A stretch of 64,000 bases of DNA from contig CAIQRS010000017.1 of the NCBI GenBank assembly GCA_903874275.1, forward strand, positions 1 to 64,000. The letters are read 5' to 3'. The position numbers were made by a program, and so were the translations under genes. This document shows, one piece after another, positions 27,144-34,921 of this stretch; the first letter of the stretch is position 1; each line of letters begins with the position of its first letter. The DNA comes from an uncultured Anaeromyxobacter sp. GTDB lineage: Bacteria > Myxococcota > Myxococcia > Myxococcales > Anaeromyxobacteraceae. A model generated the notes under the pieces. It saw only the letters and a program-made list of their open reading frames with translations, was not told where the DNA came from and did no database searches.

Positions 27144-28181
27144 CTAGAGGTTGCGCTCGACGTACCGCCGCTGCAGCGTCGCCCAGTACGGGTCCTTGGG
27201 ATTCTCGGTGGCCAGGCCGTCGAGCGCCGTGCGGTAGAGCGCGAGCTCGACGTGCCCCTCGATCGGCTCCTTCGACCCCGGCGCCGACAGGTCGATGAAC
27301 TCGCTCTCCTTCATGATGCGCCAGAACTTCTTCACGCCCTTCAGGTTGGGATCGGTGCCCTGTTCCAGGTAGCCGCTGTAGTAGGCCTTCTCGATCAGCT
27401 TGGGATCGAGCTTCAGGTACTTCCCGATGTCGGCCACGGTCTGCGGCCGGTTCTCCTGGGCGAACTTCTCGGCGAGGAGGATGGCGCGGAGCAGGTGCAC
27501 CCAGGTCGCCCGCTCGGGAAGGCGGCTCGCCGACACCGTCAGCCGGCAGCAAGGGTGGTCGGGCTGCAGGCCGCGGCTCCGGGCCACGATGAGGAGCCCC
27601 TGATCCTCGGCCCGGATGTCGTGCGGGCCCCAGACCACGCCCGCGTCCACCTGCCCGCTCTTCACCGCCTCGAGCACCGCGGGCGGGTTCTTCAGCTCGA
27701 AGATCTGGACGTCCTTCTTCCAGTCGATGCCGGCGTCGTGAAGGGCCCCGCGCAGCACCGCGTCGCCGCTGGCGAGCCGGACGGTGGCGACTCGCTTGCC
27801 GCGGAGATCGGAGACCCCCTTGATGACACCGGCGTTGGCCGGGGTGACCACGATGGCGGCGTCCTCGCCCATGATCCCGCCGATGACGCGCAGGTCGGTC
27901 CCCTTCGAGATGTGGACCAGCGGCGCCGTCGTCCCGAACGCTCCCACGTCGATCTTCCCGGCGTTGAGCGCGTTGATCCCGTCGGCGGAGTTGACGAACT
28001 CCACCAGCTCCACGTCGAGCCCCTCCTTCGCGAAGAAGCCCTGCTCCTTGGCGACGAAGAACTTCGCGTGCCCCGTGACCGGGAGGTACCCGATGCGCAG
28101 CTTCTCCGCGGAACGCGCCTGGACCGGCGCGAGCAGCAGCCCGGCCAGCGCCAGGGTGAACACCTTCATCCGCACGACCAT
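27144..28181 (-). CDS. Sulfonate/taurine-type substrate-binding protein (system 1)
   Basis: 345 residues. I chose the ATG at 28181 because GGAGGAG lies 6 bp upstream; the signal peptide (VFTLALAGLLLAPVQARSAEK) follows. The mature part has the SsuA/NMT1-like pattern KLRIGYLPVTGHAKFFVAKEQGFFAKEGLDVELVEF, DVGAFGTTAPLVHISKG and DLRGKRVATVRLASGDAVLRGAL. An odd Cys-Cys pair occurs in DHPCCRLTVS. It should capture an anionic substrate in the periplasm for the adjacent permease. Second gene of the PaaK-like/binding protein/permease operon. Confidence 0.9.
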   Translation of the reverse strand: MVVRMKVFTLALAGLLLAPVQARSAEKLRIGYLPVTGHAKFFVAKEQGFFAKEGLDVELVEFVNSADGINALNAGKIDVGAFGTTAPLVHISKGTDLRVIGGIMGEDAAIVVTPANAGVIKGVSDLRGKRVATVRLASGDAVLRGALHDAGIDWKKDVQIFELKNPPAVLEAVKSGQVDAGVVWGPHDIRAEDQGLLIVARSRGLQPDHPCCRLTVSASRLPERATWVHLLRAILLAEKFAQENRPQTVADIGKYLKLDPKLIEKAYYSGYLEQGTDPNLKGVKKFWRIMKESEFIDLSAPGSKEPIEGHVELALYRTALDGLATENPKDPYWATLQRRYVERNL

Positions 28182-28241
28182 GTCGACTCCTCCGGGGCGC
28201 AGGGCCCCCTTCGAACGCGGGACGACTCGCCCCGCAGCCAT

Positions 28242-29621
28242 TCAGCCTTCGCGACGATCCACGACCCGCTTCGCCTTGTGCACGGACCGCGGCAGCGTTC
28301 CGTCCGGGTGGACCAGGACTCCCCGGGGCGACAGGCCGAGCCGGTTCCGGAACGCGCTCCGGACGGCATCGGGAAGGGTCGCCGTCCGGGGGGAGGCCCC
28401 GCTCCGCACCTCGACCTCGAGATCGAAGCGGGTCAGGTGATTCTCCCGGTGAAGGGTGATGCGGTACTCCCCGCTCAGCTCCTCGAGCGACCGGACCACC
28501 ACCTCGACGTCGGACGGGAAGACGTTGACGCCGTTCACGATGAACATGTCGTCGGTGCGGCCGTGGATGCGGATCCGCGCGTGGGTGCGCCCGCAGGGGC
28601 AGGGCGAGCGGTCGCGGGTCACGACGTCCCCGGTGCGAAAGCGGATCATGGGCCTGGCCCGCTTCCGCAGCGTGGTGAGGACCATCTCCCCCTGCTGTCC
28701 GTCGGGAACGGCCTGGCCGGTGGCCGGGTCGAGCACCTCGAGCAGGTGGTGGTCCTCGGCGAGGTGGAGCCCGTCCTTCTCGGCGCACATGCCGGCGCTG
28801 GCCCCGAAGATGTCGGAGATCCCGTAGAAGTCGAAGAGGTCCGCTCCCCAGAGCTCCTCGATGGCCCGGCGCGTCGCCCCGATGGATCCGCCCGGCTCGC
28901 CGGCGACGATGATGCGCGACAGCGCCAGGTCGCGGGCGGGGTCGATGCCCTGGGCCCGGGCCGTCTCGCCCAGGTACCAGGCGTACGACGGCGTGGTCCA
29001 GGTCACGGTCGGCTGGAACTGCTGGAACAGGAAGATCAGGCGGTCGGCAGGAACGGTCCCGGCCCAGATGCAGAGCGCGCCGACCCGCTGGGCGCCGATG
29101 ACGTCCGGCCCGCCCACGAAGAGCGAGAAGTTGAGCGCATGGCAGTAGCGGTCGTCCGGGCGCAGTCCGGCGGCCCAGAAGAGGCGGGCCTGCACGTCCT
29201 GGAACTCGTCGAAGTCCTCCGCGGTGAACGGGGAGAGCGTGGGGACGCCGGTCGAGCCGCTGGAGGCCGACACGTACACCACCTCCCGCTCGTCCACCGC
29301 TGCGAGGTCGCCGAGGAGCGGCGCCGCCAGTTGCCGGTCCCGCAGGAGCTTCTTGTCCACGAAGGGGAGGTGGGCGACGTCGGCGATGGAGCGGATGTCC
29401 CGGGGCGAGACGCCGGCCGCGTCGAGGGCCCGCCGGTACCAGGGCGAGCCCCGGTAGGCGTGATCGAGGTGGTCGCGCAGCAGCGAAACCTGGAGCGCCT
29501 CCAGCTCCGGACGGGGGCGTGTCTCGACCCCCTCGTCCCAGAAGGTGCGGCCGGGGGCGAGGGTCGTGGCGGAAGCCCCCGGCGGGGAGGCGGCTGCGGT
29601 GGCGGTGCGGGGCGGGTTCAT
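28242..29621 (-). CDS. PaaK-like phenylacetate-CoA ligase family protein
   Basis: 459 residues from ATG 29621; an ATG at 29648 would sit inside the predicted operator and -10, so it is unlikely. The adenylate-forming motifs are SASSGSTGVPTLSPFT, FYGISDIFG, TLRKRARPMIRFRTGD and GRTDDMFIVNGVNVFPSDVE, as in PaaK. It should activate a carboxylic acid, classically an aromatic one, to its CoA thioester. Being first in an operon with a sulfonate-type binding protein and permease, and next to site B, it may act on the imported compound. That link is inference. Confidence 0.88.
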   Translation of the reverse strand: MNPPRTATAAASPPGASATTLAPGRTFWDEGVETRPRPELEALQVSLLRDHLDHAYRGSPWYRRALDAAGVSPRDIRSIADVAHLPFVDKKLLRDRQLAAPLLGDLAAVDEREVVYVSASSGSTGVPTLSPFTAEDFDEFQDVQARLFWAAGLRPDDRYCHALNFSLFVGGPDVIGAQRVGALCIWAGTVPADRLIFLFQQFQPTVTWTTPSYAWYLGETARAQGIDPARDLALSRIIVAGEPGGSIGATRRAIEELWGADLFDFYGISDIFGASAGMCAEKDGLHLAEDHHLLEVLDPATGQAVPDGQQGEMVLTTLRKRARPMIRFRTGDVVTRDRSPCPCGRTHARIRIHGRTDDMFIVNGVNVFPSDVEVVVRSLEELSGEYRITLHRENHLTRFDLEVEVRSGASPRTATLPDAVRSAFRNRLGLSPRGVLVHPDGTLPRSVHKAKRVVDRREG

Positions 29622-29647
29622 GGGATGGGTCCGGCGGAACGGATGCA

Positions 29648-29676
29648 TCCTGCATAACGGACGAACATCTTGTCAA
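29648..29676 (-). promoter_or_regulatory. Sulfur-regulon site B with promoter
   Basis: The 14-mer at 29648-29661 reads TCCGTTATGCAGGA on the minus strand. A perfect -35 TTGACA lies at 29676-29671, and the -10 must fall within the 14-mer or its edge. Site spacing from TTGACA is the same as in site E in front of metY. Confidence 0.7.
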
Positions 29677-29746
29677 GCGGAATGAAGCCAAAATGGATTG
29701 AATCTGCGGTTTCAGAGGCTTACGGAGGCCCCATGGCGCCCCGGGA

Positions 29747-29775
29747 TTGACCGCAAATCCGTTATGGCGGATACA
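29747..29775 (+). promoter_or_regulatory. Sulfur-regulon site C with promoter
   Basis: TCCGTTATGGCGGA at 29758-29771 sits between TTGACC (29747-29752) and GATACA (29770-29775), spaced 17 bp. The expected start site is at or within a few bases of the ATG at 29781, so the transport ATPase mRNA may be leaderless; no ribosome binding site is visible. Confidence 0.7.
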
Positions 29776-29780
29776 GTCGC

Positions 29781-30587
29781 ATGCTCGAGATCCGGGACCT
29801 CACCTTCTCCTACGGCGCGTCCCCCGTGCTCCGTTCCATCGATCTCGTCGTCCCCCGGGGGCAGCTGGTCTCGCTCCTCGGGCCGAGCGGGTCGGGAAAG
29901 AGCACGCTCCTGCGGCTCGCGGCGGGGCTGGAGCACCCCGCCGAGGGCACGGTGCGGTGGGCCGGGGAGGTGGTGGCCGGCCCCTCGCTCCGCCGCGCCA
30001 TCGTCTTCCAGGACTACGCCCTCTTCCCCTGGATGAGCCTGCGGGGAAACGTGGAGCTGGCCGTGCGCAAGGCGGCGCCAGGCCTGGGGCGCGCGGAGCG
30101 GCGGGATCTCGCCGAGGAATACCTCCGCCTGGTCGGGCTCGCCGACTCGACCGCCAAGTACCCCCACGAGCTCTCGGGCGGCATGCGGCAGCGCGGCGCC
30201 ATCGCCCGCGTGCTGGCGCTCGGTTCCGATCTGCTCCTGCTCGACGAGCCCTTCGGCGCGCTCGATCCCGTGAACCGGGCGCGCCTCCAGGACCTGCTCC
30301 TGGAGGTCTGGTCGTCCGGCAGCCCGCGCCGGACCGTGCTCCTCGTCACCCACGACGTGGACGAGGCGCTGCTCCTGGGCGGGCGGGTGGTGGTCCTGGG
30401 GTCCGCTCCCGGCCGCGTCATCGCCGACCTGGAGGTTCCCTTCCCGCTTCCCCGCAACCGCCGGGACCTCTTCTCGTCGCGCGGCTACGTCGAGCTGGAG
30501 GAGCACATCGCCGAGCTCTACCGGCACGACGTCATCGAGCGCATCGAGCGCCCGGAGCAGGTCGAGGGTCCGGGCGACCGGATCTGA
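29781..30587 (+). CDS. NitT/TauT-family ABC transporter ATPase (system 1)
   Basis: 268 residues. Walker A GPSGSGKST, Q-loop FQDYALFPW, signature LSGGMRQRGAIAR, Walker B LLLLDEPFGALD and H-loop LLVTHDVDEAL are all intact, with the short C-terminus typical of SsuB/TauB. It should drive the permease at 26312-27133, although it is transcribed in the opposite direction from it. The gene begins a few bases from its own predicted promoter, so translation may be leaderless. It ends 28 bp from the convergent hydratase gene. Confidence 0.92.
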   Translation: MLEIRDLTFSYGASPVLRSIDLVVPRGQLVSLLGPSGSGKSTLLRLAAGLEHPAEGTVRWAGEVVAGPSLRRAIVFQDYALFPWMSLRGNVELAVRKAAPGLGRAERRDLAEEYLRLVGLADSTAKYPHELSGGMRQRGAIARVLALGSDLLLLDEPFGALDPVNRARLQDLLLEVWSSGSPRRTVLLVTHDVDEALLLGGRVVVLGSAPGRVIADLEVPFPLPRNRRDLFSSRGYVELEEHIAELYRHDVIERIERPEQVEGPGDRI

Positions 30588-30615
30588 TCGCGTCCGGACG
30601 TCCCGGTCGGCGCGC

Positions 30616-31422
30616 TCAGGGCGCCGGCCAGCGGGCCGGGCGCTTGCCCAGGAAGGCGTCGATGCCCTCGGCGGCGTCCGGCTCCACCATCCCGCAGGCC
30701 ATGGTCTCGGTGGTGAGCGCGTAGGCCCCCACCAGCGGCTGCTCGATCTGCCTGTAGAAGGCCCGCTTGCCGGAGGCCACCACCTTGCCGCTGCGGGCCA
30801 CGATGATCCCGGTGAACTTCGCCACCTCGGCGTCGAGTTCGGACGGGGGGACGACGCGGTTCAGGAGCCCCCAGGAGAGCGCGGTGGCGGCGTCGAAGAG
30901 CTCGCCGGTGAGGAGCATCTCCATGGCCCGCTTGCGTCCGACGTTGCGGGCCACGCCCACGGCGGGGGTGGAGCAGAAGATGCCCACGTTCACGCCCGGC
31001 AGGGCGAAGCGCGCGTCGGTGGAGGCCACCGCCAGGTCGCAGGTGGAGACCAGTTGGCAGCCTGCCGCGGTGGCGATCCCGTGCACCCGCGCGATGACCG
31101 GCTGCGGGATCTCGGTGATCTTCACCATCATCCGGCTGCAGTCGGTGAAGAGCTTGCGCTGCCACTCCTTGTCGTCGGCGCGGGCCCGCATCTCCTTCAG
31201 GTCGTGGCCGGCGCAGAACCCGCGCCCCGCCGCGGCCAGGACCACGACCCGCGCGGTCCGGTCGGCGCCCACGGCGTCGATCTGGGCCTCCAGCGCGGCG
31301 ATCATGGCCGTGGAAAGGGGGTTGAACCGGTCGCCGCGGTTCAGGGTGAGGGTGGTCACGCCCCCCTCGTCCCGGCGGGTGACCAGGGGTGCCTCGACGA
31401 CCGCCGCTGCGCTCTCGCTCAT
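30616..31422 (-). CDS. Enoyl-CoA hydratase/isomerase family protein (ECHDC3-like)
   Basis: 268 residues from ATG 31422. The crotonase fold is evident: VVVLAAAGRGFCAGHDLKEM forms part of the oxyanion hole, IPQPVIARVHGIATAAGCQLVSTCDLAVAS the other part, and FALPGVNVGIFCSTPAVGVARNVGRKRAMEMLLTGELFDAATALSWGLLNRVV follows. The pattern is closest to ECHDC3-type proteins. It probably hydrates or otherwise acts on an acyl-CoA made by the adjacent ligase (14 bp upstream, same strand). Confidence 0.88.
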   Translation of the reverse strand: MSESAAAVVEAPLVTRRDEGGVTTLTLNRGDRFNPLSTAMIAALEAQIDAVGADRTARVVVLAAAGRGFCAGHDLKEMRARADDKEWQRKLFTDCSRMMVKITEIPQPVIARVHGIATAAGCQLVSTCDLAVASTDARFALPGVNVGIFCSTPAVGVARNVGRKRAMEMLLTGELFDAATALSWGLLNRVVPPSELDAEVAKFTGIIVARSGKVVASGKRAFYRQIEQPLVGAYALTTETMACGMVEPDAAEGIDAFLGKRPARWPAP

Positions 31423-31436
31423 GCCGTCCGCCTCTC

Positions 31437-33080
31437 TCACTCGATGGCCGTCACCGACCGTGCCCGCTGCCGCAGCACGTGCTTCTGGATCTTCCCCGTG
31501 GAGGTCTTGGGGAGGGGACCGAATACCACCTTCCGCGGGACCTTGAAATGGGCCAGCTGGGCGCGGCAATGGGAGAGGAGCTCCTCCTCCGTGACCGAGC
31601 CCTCCGCGCCGAGCTCGACGAAGGCGCAGGGGCTCTCGCCCCACTTCGGATCGGGCTGGGCAACCACCGCGACCGCCAGGACCGCCGGGTGCCGGTAGAG
31701 GATCTCCTCCACCTCGACCGAGGAGATGTTCTCCCCGCCCGAGATGATGACGTCCTTGGAGCGGTCCTTGATCTTCACGTAGCCGTCGGGGTGGCGGACG
31801 CCCAGGTCGCCCGAGTGGAACCACCCGCCCGCGAAGGCCTCCGCGGTGGCCTGCGGGTTCTTGAGATAGCCCTTCATCGTGATGTTCCCGCGGAAGACGA
31901 TCTCCCCCATCGTCTCGCCGTCGGCCGGGACCTCCTGGCCGGTGGCCGGGTCGAGGACGGTCATGGCCTCCTGCACCGAGTAGCGGACGCCCTGGCGCCC
32001 GTTGCGCTCGGCCCGGCCGGCCACGTCGAGGGTCTCCCAGGAGGGCTGCTTGGCGCAGACCGAGGCCGGGCCGTAGACCTCGGTCAGGCCGTACACGTGG
32101 GTGAGGTCGATGCCGATCCGCTCCATCCCGGCGATGAGCGACGCGGGGGGAGGGGCCGCGGCGACCATCGCCGACACCCGGTGGGTGATGCCGGCGCGCA
32201 GCGCGGCGGGAGCGTCCACCAGTTGCCGGTGGACGATGGGCGCCCCGCAGAAGTGGGTGACCCGGTGCTCCTTGATGAGGGCCAGGATCCGGGCCGCCTC
32301 CACGCGGCGCAGGCAGACGCTGGTCCCGGCGTTCGCCGCCATGGTCCAGGGGAAGCACCAGCCGTTGCAGTGGAACATCGGCAGCGTCCAGAGGTAGACG
32401 GAGTGGTGCGGCATCCCCCAGGTGAGGATGTTCCCGACGGAGTTCAGGTAGGCGCCCCGGTGGTGGCAGACCACGCCCTTGGGGTTTCCGGTGGTGCCGG
32501 AGGTGTAGTTGAGCGAGATGGCCTGCCACTCGTCGCGCGGCTCGGAGCGCACGTAGCCTGGGTCGCCGCCGGCCAGGAAGGACTCGTAGTCAAGGTCGCC
32601 GACGCGTGCCCCCGGTCCGTCGTACTCGGAGTCGTCGATGTAGACCACCCGCAGCTTGCGCCCGGCGATGGCGACGGCCCGCTCCACGGTGGGCGCGAAC
32701 TCCCGGTCGGCCACGAGGACGCGCGACTCGCCGTGCTCCAGCATGAAGGCGACGCTCTCCGGGTCGAGCCGGGTGTTGAGCGCGTTGAGGACCGCCCCGG
32801 TCATGGGGACGCCGTAGTGGGCCTCGAGGAGCTCGGGGGTGTTCGCCGCCATGAAGGCCACCGTGTCGCCGGTCTCGATCCCCTCGCGAACCAGCGCCGA
32901 GGCCAGGCGGCGCGAGCGGGCGGCGGTCTCGGCCCAGGTGTAGCGCCGCGCCCCGTGGATGACCGCCGGCAGGTCGGGGTGGACCTCCGCCGTCCAGTCC
33001 AGGAACGAGAGCGGGGTCAGCGGGGCGTGGTTGGCCTGGTTCCGGTCCAGGTTGGTGTCGTAGGAATGGGGTCGTTTCAC
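31437..33080 (-). CDS. Medium/long-chain-type acyl-CoA synthetase (AMP-forming)
   Basis: 547 residues from a GTG start. The N-terminal signature YDTNLDRNQANHAPLTPLSFLDWTAEVHPD belongs to a widespread AMP-ligase subgroup related to plant AAE enzymes. Catalytic motifs are YTSGTTGNPKG, YGLTEVYGP, GWFHSGDLGVRHPDGYVKIKDRSKDVIISGGENIS and the final Lys in KTSTGKIQKHVL. It converts a carboxylate to an acyl-CoA, substrate uncertain. It heads a two-gene operon with the hydratase-like protein and starts 15 bp from site F, so sulfur-linked control is plausible. Confidence 0.9.
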   Translation of the reverse strand: MKRPHSYDTNLDRNQANHAPLTPLSFLDWTAEVHPDLPAVIHGARRYTWAETAARSRRLASALVREGIETGDTVAFMAANTPELLEAHYGVPMTGAVLNALNTRLDPESVAFMLEHGESRVLVADREFAPTVERAVAIAGRKLRVVYIDDSEYDGPGARVGDLDYESFLAGGDPGYVRSEPRDEWQAISLNYTSGTTGNPKGVVCHHRGAYLNSVGNILTWGMPHHSVYLWTLPMFHCNGWCFPWTMAANAGTSVCLRRVEAARILALIKEHRVTHFCGAPIVHRQLVDAPAALRAGITHRVSAMVAAAPPPASLIAGMERIGIDLTHVYGLTEVYGPASVCAKQPSWETLDVAGRAERNGRQGVRYSVQEAMTVLDPATGQEVPADGETMGEIVFRGNITMKGYLKNPQATAEAFAGGWFHSGDLGVRHPDGYVKIKDRSKDVIISGGENISSVEVEEILYRHPAVLAVAVVAQPDPKWGESPCAFVELGAEGSVTEEELLSHCRAQLAHFKVPRKVVFGPLPKTSTGKIQKHVLRQRARSVTAIE

Positions 33081-33095
33081 GATGGTGCGGTATTG

Positions 33096-33109
33096 TCCGC
33101 GATGACGGA
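33096..33109. promoter_or_regulatory. Sulfur-regulon site F
   Basis: TCCGCGATGACGGA fits the 14-bp consensus. It occupies the 56-bp gap between the divergent acyl-CoA synthetase gene and the CoA-binding-protein/metY operon, so one bound protein could act on both. Confidence 0.6.
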
Positions 33110-33136
33110 GCAGGAAGACAAGGCGGAGGAACCCAC

Positions 33137-33625
33137 GTGCACGAGCCCCTGCACTACACCGACGACGAGATCCGGGAGGTCCTCCGGGACGTCCGGGTCA
33201 TCGCCATGGTCGGCGCCAGCCCGAAGTGGAACCGGCCCAGCCACTTCGCCATGAAGTACCTGCAGCAGAAGGGCTACCGCGTCGTCCCGGTGAACCCCGC
33301 CAACGCGGGCGAGGTGGTGCTCGGGGAGACGGTCCACGCGCGCCTGGCCGACGTGCCGGTGAAGGTGGACATGGTGGACGTGTTCCGCAACGCCGAGGCC
33401 GCCGGCCCCATCACCGACGAGGCCATCGCCATCGGCGCGAAGGTGGTCTGGATGCAGCTCGGCGTCCGCAACGACGCCGCGGCGGAGCGGGCCCGCGCGG
33501 CCGGGCTCCGGGTGGTCATGGATCGCTGCCCCAAGATCGAGTACGGCCGCCTCTTCGGCGAGCTGGGCTGGTGCGGGGTCAACACCGGCGTCATCTCCTC
33601 GAAGCGCCTCCGGAGCCGCCGATGA
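33137..33625 (+). CDS. CoA-binding domain protein (YccU-like)
   Basis: 162 residues from a GTG with GGCGGAGGAA upstream. The Rossmann-type CoA_binding domain starts VRVIAMVGASPKWNRPSHFAMKYLQQKGYRVVPVNPANAGEVVLGE and continues DMVDVFRNAEAAGPITDEAI and KVVWMQLGVRNDAAAERARAAGLRVVMDRCPKIEYGRLFG. Proteins of this family bind CoA but have no proven reaction. The gene overlaps metY by ATGA, implying coupled translation, and shares site F with a CoA ligase gene. Confidence 0.9.
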   Translation: MHEPLHYTDDEIREVLRDVRVIAMVGASPKWNRPSHFAMKYLQQKGYRVVPVNPANAGEVVLGETVHARLADVPVKVDMVDVFRNAEAAGPITDEAIAIGAKVVWMQLGVRNDAAAERARAAGLRVVMDRCPKIEYGRLFGELGWCGVNTGVISSKRLRSRR

Positions 33626-34914
33626 GCGAGAAGCAGCCCGATTTCGGCTTCGCCACCCGGGCCATCCACGCCGGGGCGCGCCCGGATGCCACGACCGGCG
33701 CGCGAAACGTCCCCATCTACCAGACCACCTCCTACGTCTTCGAGGACGCCGACCAGGCCGCCTCGCTCTTCAACCTCTCCACCTTCGGCTTCATCTACTC
33801 CCGGATCACCAATCCCACGGTGGCGGCGCTCGAGGAGCGGGTGGCCAGCCTGGAGGGTGGGCGCGCGGCGGTGGCCGCCGCCTCGGGGCACGCGGCCCAG
33901 TTCCTGGCCTTCTTCACGCTGCTCGAGCCCGGGGACGAGTTCGTGGCCTCCCGGGCCCTCTACGGCGGGTCGATCACCCAGTTCGTGCACAGCTTCCCGC
34001 GCATCGGCTGGAAGGCGCACCTGGTGGACCCGGGCGACCCGGAGAATTTCCGGCGCGCCCTCACCGAGCGGACCAAGGCCATCTTCGTCGAGAGCCTGGC
34101 CAATCCGGGCGGCGTGGTGGTGGACCTGGAGGCGGTCGCGGCCGTCGCGCACGAGGCCGGCATCCCGCTCATCGTGGACAACACGCTGGCCTCGCCCTAC
34201 CTGTGCCGCCCCTTCGAGTGGGGCGCCGACCTGATCGTCCACTCCACCACCAAGTTCCTCTCCGGCCACGGGACGTCGATGGGGGGCGTGCTGGTGGAGT
34301 CGGGGCGCTTCGACTGGGCGAGGAGCGGCAAGTTCCCGTCGCTGACGAAGCCGGAGCCCGCCTACCACGGGCTCAACTTCCACGAGACCTTCGGTGACTT
34401 CGCATTCACCATGAAGGCCCGGGCGGTCGCGCTGCGCGACTTCGGGCCGTCGATGGCGCCCATGAACGCCTTCCTCACCCTCACCGGCGTCGAGACCCTC
34501 CACCTGCGCATGGAGCGGCACGTCGAGAACGCGCTCGGGGTGGCCCGGTTCCTGGAGGGGCACCCCCGCGTGGCCTGGGTGTCCTACGCCGGGCTCGAGT
34601 CGAGTCCCCACCGCGAGCGGGCCCGCAAGTACCTGCCCAGGGGAGCGGGGTCGGTCTTCACCTTCGGCGTGAAGGGGGGCTACGCGGCCGGGGTCCGGCT
34701 GGTGGAGGCCTGCCAGCTCTTCTCGCACCTGGCCAACGTGGGGGACACGCGGTCGCTGGTCATCCACCCTGCGTCCACCACCCACCGCCAGCTCACCGAC
34801 GAGCAGCGCGCCGCCTCCGGCGCGGGGCCCGACGTGGTGCGGCTCTCGGTGGGGCTGGAGAGCGTCGAGGATCTCCTGCGCGACCTCGACCGGGCGCTGG
34901 CCGCGAGCGGCTGA
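33622..34914 (+). CDS. metY: O-acetylhomoserine sulfhydrylase-type enzyme (copy 1)
   Basis: 430 residues, a Cys/Met-metabolism PLP enzyme. The PLP lysine is in HSTTKFLSGHGTSMGGV, and YGGSITQF, IVDNTLASPYLCRPFEWGAD and SVGLESVEDLLRDLDRAL are as expected. It most likely joins sulfide (or a thiol) to O-acetylhomoserine to give homocysteine; O-succinylhomoserine cannot be ruled out. Its ATG overlaps the stop of the CoA-binding protein. A second copy with clearly different sequence is at 42142-43458. Confidence 0.92.
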   Translation: MSEKQPDFGFATRAIHAGARPDATTGARNVPIYQTTSYVFEDADQAASLFNLSTFGFIYSRITNPTVAALEERVASLEGGRAAVAAASGHAAQFLAFFTLLEPGDEFVASRALYGGSITQFVHSFPRIGWKAHLVDPGDPENFRRALTERTKAIFVESLANPGGVVVDLEAVAAVAHEAGIPLIVDNTLASPYLCRPFEWGADLIVHSTTKFLSGHGTSMGGVLVESGRFDWARSGKFPSLTKPEPAYHGLNFHETFGDFAFTMKARAVALRDFGPSMAPMNAFLTLTGVETLHLRMERHVENALGVARFLEGHPRVAWVSYAGLESSPHRERARKYLPRGAGSVFTFGVKGGYAAGVRLVEACQLFSHLANVGDTRSLVIHPASTTHRQLTDEQRAASGAGPDVVRLSVGLESVEDLLRDLDRALAASG

Positions 34915-34921
34915 GGCGCGG

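Noticed and set aside
31437-33080. Acyl-CoA synthetase and hydratase as DmdB and DmdD of DMSP demethylation
   Set aside because: The ligase N-terminus belongs to another subgroup, and no DmdA or DmdC gene is present.
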